Origin: Dichotomocladium elegans
Lineage: Eukaryota > Mucoromycota > Mucoromycetes > Mucorales > Lichtheimiaceae
NCBI GenBank assembly: GCA_025716815.1
Contig: JAIXMN010000005.1
Coordinates: 1,817,683 to 1,881,682 of the forward strand
DNA length: 64,000 nucleotides
Direction: 5' to 3'
The notes under the pieces: model-generated
What the model was told of the DNA's origin: nothing
Database searches by the model: none
Seen by the model: only the letters and a program-made list of their open reading frames with translations
Made by a program: the position numbers and the translations under genes
Shown: piece after piece, positions 1 through 14,484 of the stretch
Layout: each line of letters opens with the position of its first letter
Position numbering within the stretch: position 1 is the first letter of the stretch

Positions 1-1734
1 TCACTAGATGTCTGTATCTTTTTCGTCTTAAGGATATACGTGCTATGCATATATCCTGTACGGGAACATGTAGATTGAGAAGAATACTTCTCCATCAATA
101 GCATGACCATGTTCAGATATCGACGGATCATTTCAGAAATGATGCATGTGTATAGCGGTGAAATATCCAACGGGAAGACTTAAATCATTCATTCGGAATT
201 TTTGCAAGACAATGATCTCCGATCTTTTGATTTCTATTAGGATGGGAGCACATCCAGAGTCTGTGTCTTTTATAAAACATGTACGGATAAGTGCATCAAG
301 TAGAGGTGAGGAGGGGTAATTTATCGGAAGACATCTGTGTTTCTGAAGCTTGATCTATCTCTTAATGCGTCGTTGTGGCTCTTGTATTCCATCACTGTCT
401 CCGAGGGCAGCGCGAGCACTCTCTTTATAGTATCTCTACAAGAAATCAACGCGATGAGGCATAGAATTCCTCGTATACGGTTTGGGGACCATACCTTATT
501 CTCAAATTAATCCTGTTGTTCAAAGCTGTCTTATTCCATACAGAAATTATATCCTCTGAGCTACGAATGGATAACACTGCGCCGCATATCTCATCCTTGA
601 CTTCAAATTGGTCTCCAATAATCGCCAGTACCTAGCGAACGCACACCAAATGCATATGTGAGCTCCCTCCCCTCGCACACAAATATATTACCTAGCTTAC
701 CAAGTTTTCCCAGTATCGACTCGCTAGCCCTTTCTTTAGTCGAACAATCCACTTTCCTCCATTGATATTTGCCCCATCCTTTTTTTTTTAAAAAAAAAAA
801 AAGATCAAACAGCCAATTAGCTCTGGTATGCCAATCCTTCTTATGTGTGTCTGTGTGCGTTTTTTTTTTTTTTTTACCTCCCATACAGGTCGGACGCCGT
901 ATTTGAACAAGTGGTAGTCGCTCACAGTAGGTAATTCAAAAGGGCGTCGTAAATGACTGTAAACTGCCCAGAAATCCTCAATCTACAGGCGAGGTTGGAA
1001 TGGGATGGTTAACGGTGAAGATCATTGAGGCGGAGGACAGCCGCATGCGCGACATTTGTGCGTTTCTTTTTTTTCGTCTGCTTGCCGTTGAAAACTGTGC
1101 GATGCGCTTCATACTGTCTTCATAGTTTGTAATCTTTGCACCTGGTACCCGGTGCATAAACCAAAATACCCAAGTGTAATGTAATGGATGTGAAACGTCG
1201 TTTTGATTATCTGCAGTGGCCTTGTTCATGGTCATTTAGAATAGATTCTTTTTCCCCTCCACACACATTTTTTCATAGAAGTCTCAGCATGTTGCCCTTT
1301 CCCACCCTTCCTTTTCATTGGCCGAAAAATTGACCTAGAGATCGCGCCGAAAAGAAAAAAGTTCCGTCGTAGCCCAGTTCGTCCCCGGGGAACAGTCGCC
1401 GAGCTTTCATGAACATCATTATGAAGGGTGTCACTAGGGGGATCATCTTTACGTAACATTGTTCGCCTATCACCGTATTTGCCTATACAGAGTCTTCTGG
1501 ATTTTAATGGAGAAAAAGAGACGAGAGTTTGTTTATCTGCCGGTTCATGGCCATACTCCAGCATACATTTTTTCATGGTAAAATCAATGCAGCCTAGGCT
1601 AATCTTTATGTATAGAAGCAGCAGTAGCGTCAACGTCAGGGCAAATGGCGGAGAAAAGAAATGTGTATAGGATTATGCTAATACAAACAGGAAAAAGGTG
1701 GAAAACAAATGATCTAAAAGTGCGTTTTTCTTTT
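1..1734. other. intergenic, no gene seen
   Basis: No reading frame here shows a recognisable domain or a plausible exon chain. Visible features are a T-run followed directly by an A-run at about 780-802 and a T-run near 871-887. The short open frames on both strands look like chance. Confidence 0.6.
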
Positions 1735-2956
1735 TTACTTCTTCAAGGCTTGGTCGAAGAAGGGAATCAGCTGCTGGGCAACGGTGAAACTGAAGATAAG
1801 CTTGGGGCCAACCTAAATAGGAAAATGAATATGAGTCACACTAGGTTGTATTTTCCTCCTTCAATCACATGAAAAGACACTTACGACCAAGATCTTGGGT
1901 GTCAAGCCCTTGAAGAAGCCAGCAAATCCTTCCTTCTTGATAAGATCCTTGATAATGTTCAAACCAGATTCGGGGTTCTCAAAGTTACGGTTTTGGATAC
2001 GGGTCTTGACAACGTCCAAGGGAGCGGCAACAGTGATGGATGCAACGGCACCACCGATGGAAGAGCAGAAGTTCTGGAAGAATGTAGCCTGGTTGTAGTC
2101 GCTCAGGTGGAACACATATTCCTTGACAAACGCAGAGCCACCAAACAGAGCGAAGGAACCTGGTGCATTACGGGCAGCAGTCCAACCTGCACCTCTAAAA
2201 GAATTTCATAGGCGTATAAATATGTTTTACTGGTCTGCTGAACCCTTTCGCTCCTATCCACAGCTTACCGATACAAGCCCATGCCCTCATCCTTGATGAT
2301 GGTAAAGAAGCCACGGCCACGGAAGGCCTCGGGGTTCGTCTGGCGCTTAATCTTCAACACATCCAAAGGCAAGAGCGCGATTTCACCAATGCCCACCAAG
2401 CTACCGGCCGTTGCGTGCATGATCGTCTTGCCAGTCTTCTCACCAAATGCAGATGTGAAGGCATCCTTGTGGTGCTTATTCAAATAATCCTTGACGAAAG
2501 GCTGACCACCGAACTTATAGACACGCTGAGCAACCTTGTAGCCAGCAGCAAAACCAAGGCCAGGGAACAGCGAGGTGTATTTCTTCAAGAAGGCGTCCTT
2601 GGCAGCATCCTATATTCATTCCGAAACAACCTTTATCAGACGGCAGGGGAGAAAGAGAACACAAAGGGGAAAGGGACAAATCTTCTACTATACCTTGAAG
2701 ATGACCTTGTTCAACAGAGCATAGCTCTCAGCTGAAGACAAACCGCCACCGAAAATCTAAAGACGTATCCTCGGTTAGTTTGAGGGATAAAGGTGTAGAC
2801 CGGTGACAGGCTTACTCTGGACTGGTTGCTCATAAGACGCTTGGCGACAGTGTCAACGGGGTGGAAAATAATCAGCTCGAGAATACCAGAGCTGGCAGAG
2901 CCCAAGAAACGAGCAGTTCCAGATTCAGACTTTCCAGTGGCGATGGGAGGCGACAT
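1735..2956 (-). CDS. GGC1: mitochondrial GTP/GDP carrier, GGC1/YHM1-like
   Basis: Mitochondrial carrier (SLC25) family member, about 310 aa. It most resembles yeast Ggc1, which exchanges GTP for GDP across the inner mitochondrial membrane and affects iron homeostasis. Five exons fit without frame conflict: 2956-2816, 2756-2694, 2609-2269, 2194-1885 and 1812-1735, all with GT-AG introns. The three carrier repeats are visible through HPVDT near residue 31, LLPLDVLKIKR in the middle and APLDVVKTRIQ in the third repeat, plus the Ggc1-like segments SLFPGLGFAAGYK and NPESGL. The start is the ATG directly before SPPIATGKS; the open frame upstream of it reads as low-complexity 5' UTR. The order and spacing of motifs match Ggc1 closely along the whole length, so the subfamily call is fairly firm, but transport specificity is inferred. 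Confidence 0.92.
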
Positions 2957-3749
2957 TGTTGAATGAGGGCTGGAGCAAAGGGAGAAAGAGAAAGAGGGAG
3001 CGGTGGGGACTGTCAAAACTTTTTTTTTTGTTTTCCACCTGGCAATGTTGCGTTTTTGTGTCACCTGCTTATCCAACGGAACTTGAAGTTTACTACCAGG
3101 GCAAAGAAACCCGCACGAAGATCCTTTTCCATTCTCGTTTGCTCTATACCGTCACCAAATTTCTAATGGAAGTGTATTATTATTATACACGCTAAGTCAT
3201 AATTGATTCATCGACCATTTCTTTTCTCTTATTGAAGAATGTAGAGAAGAAATCCCTGTTTTTGTTGACTGTAATCTCCGACATGAGAGTCAAATCATCA
3301 GAAAGAGTCTTCCGAAAATCGGAACAAATCAGCGCGTTGAATGTTCATGCCGTTTTTATCACCGGTCAGCTCACTTTGACCTGGCGTAGATTATATCTCA
3401 GCCGAAAGTGCCTGAGATTTTTACACCCATTGTCCAACTATGGTAGCATCCCTTGTGCCAACGGCAGTCTATTATGTTATGTACATCGACCCATTTTATA
3501 CAACAACAATAGCTTCATGTTCTACAAATAGATATGCAGGAATATATAGAATGTGCAAAGAATATGAAATCGATCTTCCCTTGGAGAGAAACCTTGGGAA
3601 CACAGGCGTTTAATTTGGTCATACACTATTTCTTTCTAAAAAAATAGAGAGATAGAGAGAGAAAGAAGAACACCTTCTTTACTTTTTTTTTTCTGTAAGC
3701 CACTATTTCAATTTGAAGCTAGGCAATCCCGCCCCATTATACGGATCCA
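2957..3749. other. intergenic between divergent genes
   Basis: About 790 nt between the carrier (minus) and the peroxin-domain gene (plus), so it should hold both promoters. Pyrimidine-rich stretches and short GA repeats near 3646-3668 are visible. No conserved gene is seen. Confidence 0.5.
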
Positions 3750-5124
3750 ATGCCGTCTTCATCTATATCTCTTCGAAGCGTCGCCCGAATTGCGGGCGTT
3801 GCTCGGGCAATGAAGCGTCTTTGGGCTGCCATGACATGGTCTGGCCCACGACACGATTCACTCTTTTTGTTATTCATCGGCTGGCCCGCAATGTGCCTTT
3901 ACTACGATGACTTCCTTGTTTATGTATTCCCACTCGCATTCTTTATCAAAAATCCTCACGAACAGGACGCGGATAAGCGGCTCGAGCAAGCTCAGGATAC
4001 GCTCAGCTGGATCGAGAGTCTCGTGAACTATCGAGATGGACTGTCAAACAATGGGCTCCTTGTGCTTGTCGTTCTCTGGTATTCTCTGAATTTATTTTAT
4101 CCTACACGCATAATATTACTGGTGATCGGTACTCTGTGCATAGCTGGTGCTAGCCCTTGGATGTGCAATCGGTGGCCCGTTATATTGCTCCGGTCCTTTT
4201 GGGTAGTCCTCCATGGAACAAGGCGTGAAAACCAAGACGATGATACCTTGTCCTTAACACAACGCGTTGAAGAATTCCAAAAACACCACATGCAAAGCAA
4301 TACCGCGATCGCCAATTTTGAGTTCGCACTCTATGAGAATCAGGTAAAAATAAAGGGCTATACACAATTCAGCGCTTCTATATGACACAGAGAAGCGGAA
4401 GAGCAAGTCGTTCGAGCTCCCTGTTATTTACTTAATATACATATAGCGATCCTGGCCCTTAGCTGGCTGGAAGCCCCAGACTTTTACATTCATTGATCGT
4501 GCTGTATGGACAGACACTGCCAAGAAGCCAACCTTGTCGAAAAATTTGTTCGAGCTCCCGGAAACCATCAATGCGGGCGAAAAGACGTGGGTGTGGATAT
4601 GGATCGACGATGACTGGAGTCTCGATCAGCGGGTCATTGCCGATGAACTTGGATGGCAGTATGGTACGCCATTCTGGTCCTTGTTTGACTTGACACCAAA
4701 AGGTTGGCTTTCGACTCGCCGTCGCCGATGGATCCGGACCGCCAGTCTGCGGTCTTCTCCTGGCCAACCAATTGCCCTAACTTCACCGACATCGCTTCGC
4801 ACACGCTCTCCATCATCAAGTGTGCGAAGCGTTCCCTTCAACATACAGAGTTTAACGCCCACTCCCCAAAATCCAGCATCCACCTCTCTACAATTACCAC
4901 TGAGCCCAATAAGCCCATCGGCGAACGTTTCAGACAAAAAAATCGTATCTATGGCGTCCTCGACCTGTCTACATCCTCAGAATATGTCGACCGTTTCGCT
5001 AGAATTGTCAACGCAGCCGAACGCCTCCACTGTCACCATCCGCAAGTCTGGAAAACGGGAGAGCAGCACATCATGGAGAAGAATCGTAGTCGGTAAACAC
5101 AGAGATCATAGCAACAATAACTAG
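3750..5124 (+). CDS. peroxin/dysferlin-domain membrane protein (Pex24/Pex30 family)
   Basis: Predicted protein of about 423 aa from two exons, 3750-4343 and 4447-5124, joined by a phase-0 GT-AG intron. The N-terminal half carries hydrophobic segments around residues 35-65 and 105-145, the arrangement of Pex24/Pex30-type ER or peroxisomal membrane proteins. The second exon begins with a dysferlin-type module: GWKPQTF and DRAVWTD, then WVWIWIDDDWSLDQ, then GWQYG and FWS, ending in the basic WLSTRRRRWIRTA block that closes such domains. In yeast this family (Pex23, Pex28-Pex32) controls peroxisome number and ER membrane shape. The last 125 residues are Ser/Thr/Pro-rich and look disordered. An overlapping frame at 4704-5096 is also open but has no domain. 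Which Pex paralogue this equals cannot be told. Confidence 0.82.
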
Positions 5125-5214
5125 AATGACAGCCTTTTTCTCTTATTACTGTATTCTTCCTGGTTTTATTTGCAGTCATTGGTATTTTTTCTTTATACAA
5201 TGTATATGATATAT

Positions 5215-6355
<1,141 letters not shown>

Positions 6356-7031
6356 AGTGCTTTGTGTGGATATGCGTGGGTGCGAGTTTGTTTGTGGAAG
6401 AGCGTGTAGATAAAAGGTCTTGGTCTCTTTTTTCGTTTTTCCTCTCACCCATATTATAGAAGAGGCTGACTAAAAATAAGAGGAAAAAGCGCATAGCATT
6501 GGAAGTCCGCTTTACATTATTTTTCACATGACATTTTGCTGATGATCAGTCCGCGCCAAAAGATGCCCACGGTGACCGCCATTCGGCGTTATTAATACGA
6601 ATTAGGCACCACCACAACCACCACCCGGATACCGTGTGCACTTTAGCTGAGCGCGACCAGTGTCCTTCAAGTCGTAGGTTTGTATTTAACCTTTTTTTGA
6701 TCTGGATCTCGTTTTCAAACTAAGCTTGGCATGTGAACCTTGATGTTCAAATATTTCTCCTATACAAGCGCTTTGATGACAGCTTGTACTGACTTGAACT
6801 AGACCATGTGGCCTCTTGATTAAGTTAAAGATTTATGGCAAACTATCTCATCTATGGATAAGGTTAGCTGGCCATTGTATCTGCATTTTAGGGTAACCTG
6901 GTGTCCGAACACAGTTATAATTTATGCATAGATTGCAAGCTGCTGCTCAGATACGTGCTATCAGTCCAGTACTAACATGATGTATGTGTGCTTTCTTTTA
7001 TTTTTTCTCGAACCATACGACCGTAGCCCTC
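6356..7031. other. intergenic
   Basis: 676 nt between the start of the flavoprotein gene and the stop of VPS34. It should contain the flavoprotein promoter and the VPS34 3' end. Nothing gene-like is seen. Confidence 0.5.
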
Positions 7032-10000
7032 TTAGCTTCGCCAATATTGGGCCCATTTATGTACGGTCTCCATGATTTGGGGGAAGAGAGCATTCACACT
7101 CTCCGAAATTAAACTTTGGAAGTAAGCAATGGCCGCCTCTTCGGACAGATCCAACCGGAATTTCTCCTGAACTTTGTTGACAGCCTTGTCAGGTTCAATC
7201 TTAATATCTGGTATATTGGCATCGACCATGAGCGCAAACAGGTTAAGGATTAAATTGGCATTTCGGCGAAGTGTCGTAAAAGCTGTGTAGCAGTATTGCC
7301 TGAATTTGTTGTAATGCCGTGAATTCGCACCGCCCATGGCTTCAATCATCTCTTTGCATAGCTTCATCGGTGGTGGGAACGGTTTGGGGTCACGGCCAAG
7401 TATAAAGCCGAAGTCAACATGGAATAAATGCCCTATGTAATTTATGACGTTATGTCAGTCTCCCCTTCCCTTGTATGTAATATTTATGAGATGCTTGCCT
7501 TCTGGTGAGAGCAAGAGATTGTCAAGGTGCCGGTCTCCAACACCCAAAAGGTAGGTGATTACACAATAACCAGCTACAACTATATCAATACACAGGCAAT
7601 GACATATTTCGCGAATCTCACCTACCACAACTACGGATATACGTCTCCATGACTTGTGCATCTACGCCATAAATGCCATCCGGTCCTGGGTCTGGGTTAT
7701 GTTTCTTGAAAAAATCAATCACATTATTTTGGTGTTCATTAAGAACGGCGGCTAACGACATGGACGGAATAAATTGCATTAGACCACCCTCAGAATCAGT
7801 GGCAAGGACTTTATATGGCGTCAGCCGTAGATCAAGGTTCTCCTTTTGCAGAAGCTTATCCATAAGAGTGATTATCTGAATCACTAGCTGGTCCTGGCGC
7901 AAATCATCGCCTGTTTTAAATATAATCTGGTATAAATGTCAATAATGCATAGCGTACTTGCTACTGCGCTTTTTAACATTACTGGATACTCGGAGCCGTC
8001 ATCACAGCTGAACGTAAGTCGAAGTGGCTGTAGATTGCTGTTAAAAATACCAGATTTTTCTATTCTCATTTTTAGGCGTGATGCATGGGTAAAAGGTAAT
8101 TTATTTAACATACCAGGAATAATGCCTCGAACTCGTACAGTAGGATCAAGAGGTAAAGGAAGTTCAGGGAGGTTGGCTAGTGGACCTTTAGGATCTGATA
8201 AAATGGCGCGAAGTTTCTCAACCTTACAAAAGGTGCTCAGCATTGCATTCTGCTTATTCTTTTTAACGTTACCTTTTTAGCGCGGACATCCTTCATGGCA
8301 CGAATCTCTTGAGATATCGCAGACAATGTCAATATCAATTCGCCCTGTTGCCGCAAGACATTACGTCGATGATGACCATTTGGAGCCTTCTTTAGAACTA
8401 ATAAGTCATTATATTATTTTCAATGCAAGCACTCATTACCTCCAGCATGGCAGTAAAGAAAAGGTATGATATCTTAGCAAACATTTTCCCTACTATTTTG
8501 TCGCCACATTCGACCATCAGATACCTATTAAAAAGTCAGTTAACAGCTTAGATAAATTCATCTAAATGACATACCAGTGGAAATAGTTGCCTAGGATGGG
8601 ATTCTGAGTAGCACGATCTAGCAAGAACTGTAGTAGCGAAGAGTCATAAGATCTGGTGCCTTTTTCTACTAGGTGTTCAAACTTGAGTGCTTGCACCAGC
8701 TGAAGAAGATATAGCAATAGATCCTAAAGATGATATTAACAACATCTCAGAAGAGCAGCGGCTTTCTCTTACATCGTCGTCCGCTTTTCGCAGCTGATTA
8801 ACAGCGTAAGATCTCACTGCGCGATTACTGAATTCCTTTCCGAGCAACTCCAGCGCATCATCTACATCAATATCTACCCACAAGGGTAGCAGATCCACTG
8901 CTTGGCGCACCTCAGTCGGATCTGTCCATACAACGCACTTCAAAAACTTTGTCAAGGCCTTGAAAACCACAAATTAATATTAATCGCAAAATACAGCAAT
9001 TTTTCTTCCTCACCCTCTTGTCTCTAGTGAGATAGAAACGAAATTTCCACACAAGATCTTTGGCCTCTGTCGTCAATGTCTTTGTTGGGGGTATGACATG
9101 ATACTCTATGCTGGGATAAGTATCGCCGGATATGTACCAGCTATCTCATTAAGATTACTCACATTGAGATGGTCACGGATCTTTGGGTTTGGTTTTAAAT
9201 CTCGGTCCAGAGGTCCATTCCGATGGCTTCGGACAAGACGGCGATGCTTAGCTTCGACGGGATTATCTCCGCGGATGGTATCTAGATCAAGAATCAAAGA
9301 GTAACTTTGGGGAGCATTTGTTGGATGAACAATGGAGACCCTTCCTTGATTTGTGGAGTCGCTGTATCCGGACTGGTTCATGGTCGTAACTTGATTGGTC
9401 GCAGTGTGTTGCGTGGTATTGAGGGAGTCATTAGGATCGGGTAGTGTATACTCCTTTATTGCGTATCAGAATTTCGTCGCTCAATACACCACTATCGCAC
9501 TCACCATCTCTCCAAAAACTACTGGGAAGTCGAATTTTGGCAGATCGATGTAAAGCGCCATTCCCATTGACTTCTGTGCGGCTTTCTGAACAGGAAAGTC
9601 ATTCAGCTATTTGTAACTTGCATAAACTGACCTTCCCATGTACCGTGTGGACTTTTTCAATATACCGAAAGGCCATATTATCGAGCCATTCGACTTGTTG
9701 AATATCACCGCAGTGATATCTTTTGACAAGCTACGAGAACTTTACAATCATTTCTTTCGTTCTTCGCCCGTAATCAGTCTCCTTACCTTCTCCAGCTTCT
9801 CCATATCATCATCTATCTTGACGTCACTTGGCGTTTTCGTATCATCGCGACCATCTGCTTCCTGACCAGGCCAAAGATGTAGTTTATGCTTTCCTTTACG
9901 CAACGTACTACAGCAGATTTTCTTAGCAATAAAAAAATAACTCTAGGAAGTGCTTAACTTACAAGTACTTTCCGAAAAGGCGAAGCGTTGTACCACCTAC

Positions 10001-10498
10001 AGGGACCGCCTGGCGAGGGCCTTTTGTATCCCATACAGTAATTGCACATTGTGAAGAGGGAGGTAACTCGCAATATTTTATCGGTAATGTCAACCACTCG
10101 TTCCAGCTAACGATATGCAATGACTTGAGCTCTTGTAATCTCAAAAGCGACCAAACCAACCTGCAATGGCTCCTAAAGGCTTTATAGCTCGTGCGTACAG
10201 GAAGTGTCAGAGGTTTGTTGTCGCCAAAAAGCTGCACTGTGACATAATAATCGGTATGATCTCTACCGTCGCGTGTGTAAGTGAGCTGAACTGCTCAACC
10301 TTTTGATGAAGTTCATTTACTCCTCATTGTAAAACTGGACATCGTTTATCCATTGTTTTCGATCTCGTGAGCCTTCCAGACTTGCACTAACATTGTAGTC
10401 ATTATAAAAGAGCAGTACGGAATGCACAACATCTCTACATACATTCTGATTGCAACGGGTAGTTCTATGTCTTTTGTCAAGCAGTATGAAAAATCCAT
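7032..10498 (-). CDS. VPS34: class III phosphatidylinositol 3-kinase Vps34
   Basis: Multi-exon gene for the kinase that makes PI3P on endosomes and autophagosomes together with Vps15. It starts at ATG 10498 ([10 protein letters not shown]), then IASLEG and the C2 domain around 9960-10330 ([31 protein letters not shown]). A helical PIK domain follows (about 8680-9380), then the kinase domain. In the kinase GVGDRHLDN is the catalytic loop near 7525-7555 and [18 protein letters not shown] the DFG/activation region near 7375-7430. The C-terminal helix ends [13 protein letters not shown], as in Vps34 and unlike class I kinases. At least ten short introns interrupt it. The splice between the second and third exons near 10280-10330 could not be resolved: no GT-AG pair I tried keeps frame except one with a weak GTCCAG donor. 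Other exon limits are approximate. Confidence 0.93.
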
Positions 10499-13400
10499 AT
10501 GCTTAGTATCGGTTTCCTGTAAGAAAGAAAATAGCTCCCTGCTTATGCCGACATTTCCGAAAAAGCAACACGTGCCACGTGCTTGATGACTTTCGGGTGT
10601 GACTATCAAGCAACTAAAATACGGAATAAAAGAGCAAACCAAGGTACGTCTATTAAATATAGCTTGACCTGCAGATGGTCACTGGTTGATTTGTGTAGAA
10701 CAATACATCAGCAAATTAAAGATAAATAGCTTTTTCCATGCAGAAGAACGATATGTGACCTTTACGTGGTATGCACGTGCATTAACCTATACAATGACGA
10801 TCTATAACTACGTAAAGGCTCTAAGGGTTCAACGCTCATTCCAGATAGAGACAGGACATTTGTCGTGAGTTATGGCACTGCATATGTGGATCTTCATGCT
10901 AGATCGAATAAGTACGTGTAGGTGAGTGCTTGATTTTTGATCTCACTTATTCGAACATCACGTCTACCATATTCTAATAGCGTGAAGTTATGTTTTACAG
11001 TTGGACTCTCTTTCCCATGATCAACCTCTGCGTTTACATTGGTCATCCATGAATAGACGAGTTAAGCAGGATCCGCTGTGGTGACATAACGCAAGCGTAT
11101 GCGGCCAATTGGAGCAGCAGATTTCCCAGAAGTGTTACCTATATATCGCTGCTTTGGCCATGACACTCGCTTTCTGTTTCCGCCTTGCCTCTAGCTGTAC
11201 CTTTTTTTCCGTTTAGGAACTTAAGGTGTCTATAAAAGACTGTTTCATTCATCTGTAGATAATTCTTTCTTCGTCCCATGTCGTCCTAATTCAATCACCG
11301 AAGCTGACACAGAACCACACCAAAGACAATTTGATGATTTCTCAGATGATGATTACTATCTCTGATTTTCACGGTTTCCCCACAAAAAGGAACTCATTAC
11401 ATTATCTGTAATAATATTTCGGAATGTATATTGGATGGATGATCGACAACACGTATTATAGATGGATGTAGTGGTGACGATTATCCTATATGTACGTTTT
11501 CTGGAGGCGGATATCAAATGGTACGAGCGTCTTCTGTGCATTTTTCCTGGAAGAAGACATTGATGATCACCTTTCTCTTCCATATTGATGTTCTATAAAT
11601 AATGGATATCTGAGCAAACTGTTTTTATCTTTTCCATCAGACCCATTCCTACCGTCTATTCTATCGCTTTGTCTGGTATGATTGCAGCAATACTAATCAA
11701 TGAGTACAATCTAGCAACAACGGCTTTGTAAAGTTATCAGATGCACGAGCACTTGATAAGCGATTCAAAAGATACTGACTCCTCAATTGCGTCGCCATTA
11801 GGTTGCCTTGCGCAACACGCGTCCCCTTTTTTGCCGTGGGGCCGCTGCTAGGCCATCGCTGTCTCATTTACCTCTCGGACTCAGAGTCTTGCATTATCGC
11901 TGGCTCGCTTTATTGAACCCCTGCCGTTACCTCCATCGGTTGATCGCGGTTTTTCCCAATGTACCCCAAATGGATATGCTTTGAAAAAAAATTGTCTGCG
12001 TTACCCATTCAATGCCTAGTTCTATCAAGCACACCCACGCTCCTATCACCTCCAAAACAGCTCACCATATTTATTTCTTTTTAATATCTTTCTATCTCAT
12101 ACATTGGCAGTTAGTATACAATATAAAGATCTACCTATAGAGAATAAGAAGGAGCTTTAACCTCTTCATCTTTACTTCCCTACCCACCCATACACCGTGA
12201 ACATCTGTCAGCCAAAATAACAGACATGATTCATCAGACGTAGTTATATTCTCCTTCTGATCACATCTCTCAATCAATTTTGTAACTTCCTTAAAGTATA
12301 TTTATGTCACCACAAAAAGGGATTATTCGGAAGCTTTCACTGGTGTTTGTAATATCCCCTTTCCAACTGCACTTAGTTCGAGCACATTTATTAACCCCAT
12401 ATGCTTCGCCCGTTTATTTATAATATATGTTAGAGATATCTTTTTTATCTTGTGATAATAATGGTCATTGAATTAAGTAGCTGCCATATACTTGCTTTAG
12501 TCTATGCTATTGCACTGGTCAGCTAAAACAGACAACGTACAGTATCACCCCTTTATTTTTTACCTAACGGCCATCATATTACTTAGCCTCGTTACGTCAA
12601 GCATGAATAACGGATCTTCCTATATAGTCTAGGATTTTCTTATGCTTTATTTCTTATTCTAGTGTATTGGCCGTGCGACTGTATTCTCATCCGTGGTTAC
12701 TCATCATTGTGGGCTCAAAAAGAGAGACAGTACTTCCATATTGTCGGTCATTGATCGTATCAAAGATTGCTCGACTAATCAACGGTGTTCTTTATATTCG
12801 ATGTAATGCAATCTATCTTTCCGCTACCCTTCCTCCTTTCATTACAATAGGCTATGGAGTGAACGCCAAAGCAGATGATAAACACGGCAACGTCACAGGG
12901 ATATTCTCAGCAATCCATTTTGCCGAAATGCACATCTTAATTATAGATGCTCACGCGAAGACTTCCACGGTGCCGCATCAACAAGATCATCTCTTTGAGT
13001 GTATCTTAGGTACCATGTATAATCAACACATAATTACCCTTCGTCTGTAAAACGATAAATGATCGTCTTAACTATGCATTTCCTTCAATATATATGTCAC
13101 CCTATCTCTGCCCATTGAGTTACCAGCTCTGGCTTAAGCAGGTAACATCTCTGTTACCATATGGAAATTAGATCAGTGGCTAATGTCATAACCCTTGATG
13201 TTGCTGCGTTCAGTATCGTACTTCAGTGCTAGGAAAATTCATACAGTATGTATTCAATTCTCGTGGCTCTATGTCTGACGTAGGTGAACCAATGCAATAA
13301 ATATCATCTATCTGTTGTCCTTCTTCTACTGTTAATCCTGATCGCTGCTAATGGCTACGGTGTAACCGCCAAAATATAAGCACGCCAATTGGCTAGTTGA

Positions 13401-14257
13401 TTGTCGTGAATATACAGGATTTTCAAGTAAGAAGTTTACCACAAAGTTTAATTGTTGTTATAGATCGTAGTATTTCGTTGCTATCCTCTTGTCAAAATTT
13501 AAACGCAATGCTGCAAAACGCTTTCAGGAAAGGCTATAGGTGAGACTTTCTTAGCTTCCTTTTTTTTTTTTTTACACAAGAATAGCAACGACGCAAGAGT
13601 AACAGTTGGGAGAATATGGGTCGCAGATAAATAGATGATTCTCTTTATTAAATAGAAGCTACTTGGATATTTATACTGTTTTGATATCTAATAGTAATAT
13701 AAGGAGACAAGAGAGAAAAGAGAAAAGGAAAAAGGTATTCGGTAATACGGCTGAAGAGAAATTACGACCGGCTGTGCTTTCACTGGGGAAGAGGATAGAA
13801 AAAGGATAAAATAAGGAATGGCATTAATCGGTAGAGCAATCTGTGCTTGCCACATTAGAGTTCGTGGACCAATTGAAATGCTAGCAGTACCAGTTATCCT
13901 TACCAGCAGAGGTCGTAGATATCATCTCCTTCCTTCGTGAGGATTATGGATACCCATTCGTACCAGTTTTACCATATCAATTGTCTGTTCTTTACATACT
14001 ATTAGCATAATGGTATTTAACATTATAGTATTTATTATCATTCGCCCATACCTAGCTTTAGTAACCCTCAAGAGCAGTAGTATATATACGATATCAATCC
14101 ATAAAAATTAAAGAGACATCCAGTTCGGTTATTCTTACAATTGGCCAAAGCCTACCAGCCAAAATAACCGACATACTACGACCTAATCACGTGATCTACA
14201 TTTCCGAAGAATGTAAAATAAAACCAATTGAACTTCACTGGTCAGATCTCAATTAAC
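10499..14257. other. gene-free AT-rich stretch of about 3.8 kb
   Basis: No convincing exon, tRNA or mobile-element protein in any frame. An open frame of 127 codons at 12667-13050 lacks an ATG start, any domain or flanking splice signals and is probably chance. A T-run lies near 13560-13574. The stretch ends at a tRNA-Asn gene. It may hold decayed repeats that only a genome-wide comparison would reveal. Confidence 0.5.
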
Positions 14258-14330
14258 GCTCCTAGGTGGGCTCGAACCACCAACCTCCTGATTAACAGTC
14301 AGACGCGCTAGCCAATTGCGCCATAGAAGC
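14258..14330 (-). tRNA. tRNA-Asn (anticodon GTT)
   Basis: 73 nt on the minus strand fold as a complete cloverleaf. The acceptor arms GCTTCTA and TAGGAGC pair (one G-U), the anticodon loop is CTGTTAA (anticodon GTT), and the T arm holds GGTTCGAGCCC. The A-box-like GGCGCAATTGG and the T-arm B-box fit an internal RNA polymerase III promoter. No intron is present. Its 5' end (14330) is exactly where the first LINE begins on the opposite strand, so natural upstream flanking DNA has been displaced while the gene itself is intact. Confidence 0.95.
14317..14330. repeat. target-site copy 1 (first 14 nt of the tRNA)
   Basis: The plus-strand 14-mer tgcgccatagaagc is nt 1-14 of the tRNA-Asn gene. The same 14-mer recurs perfectly at 19545-19558 and with three mismatches at 24737-24750, that is, at each end of the two LINE copies. 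This is best read as a target-site duplication. Confidence 0.85.
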
Positions 14331-14484
14331 GAGACCTTGTCGAGCATCGCGCGCGGCGAATTCGAGGTCTTTATATACTTTTTCGGTAAAACACTTTCTC
14401 CGGCCCGTCGAAATTTTCGCCCCAACAACTGCCAACATTACAAACTCCATTACGACTCCCGCAACCACCACCGACACTTCTAAC

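Noticed and set aside
4704..5096. alternative open frame over the C-terminus of the peroxin-domain gene
   Set aside because: The other frame continues directly from the dysferlin domain; this one has no link to it.
12211..12229. 19-nt similarity to 14156-14174 (agccaaaataac.gacat)
   Set aside because: Short, imperfect and not extended on either side; may be chance in AT-rich DNA.
12667..13050. 127-codon open frame in the gene-free stretch
   Set aside because: No ATG at its start, no domain, no splice partners, AT-rich codon use like the surrounding non-coding DNA.
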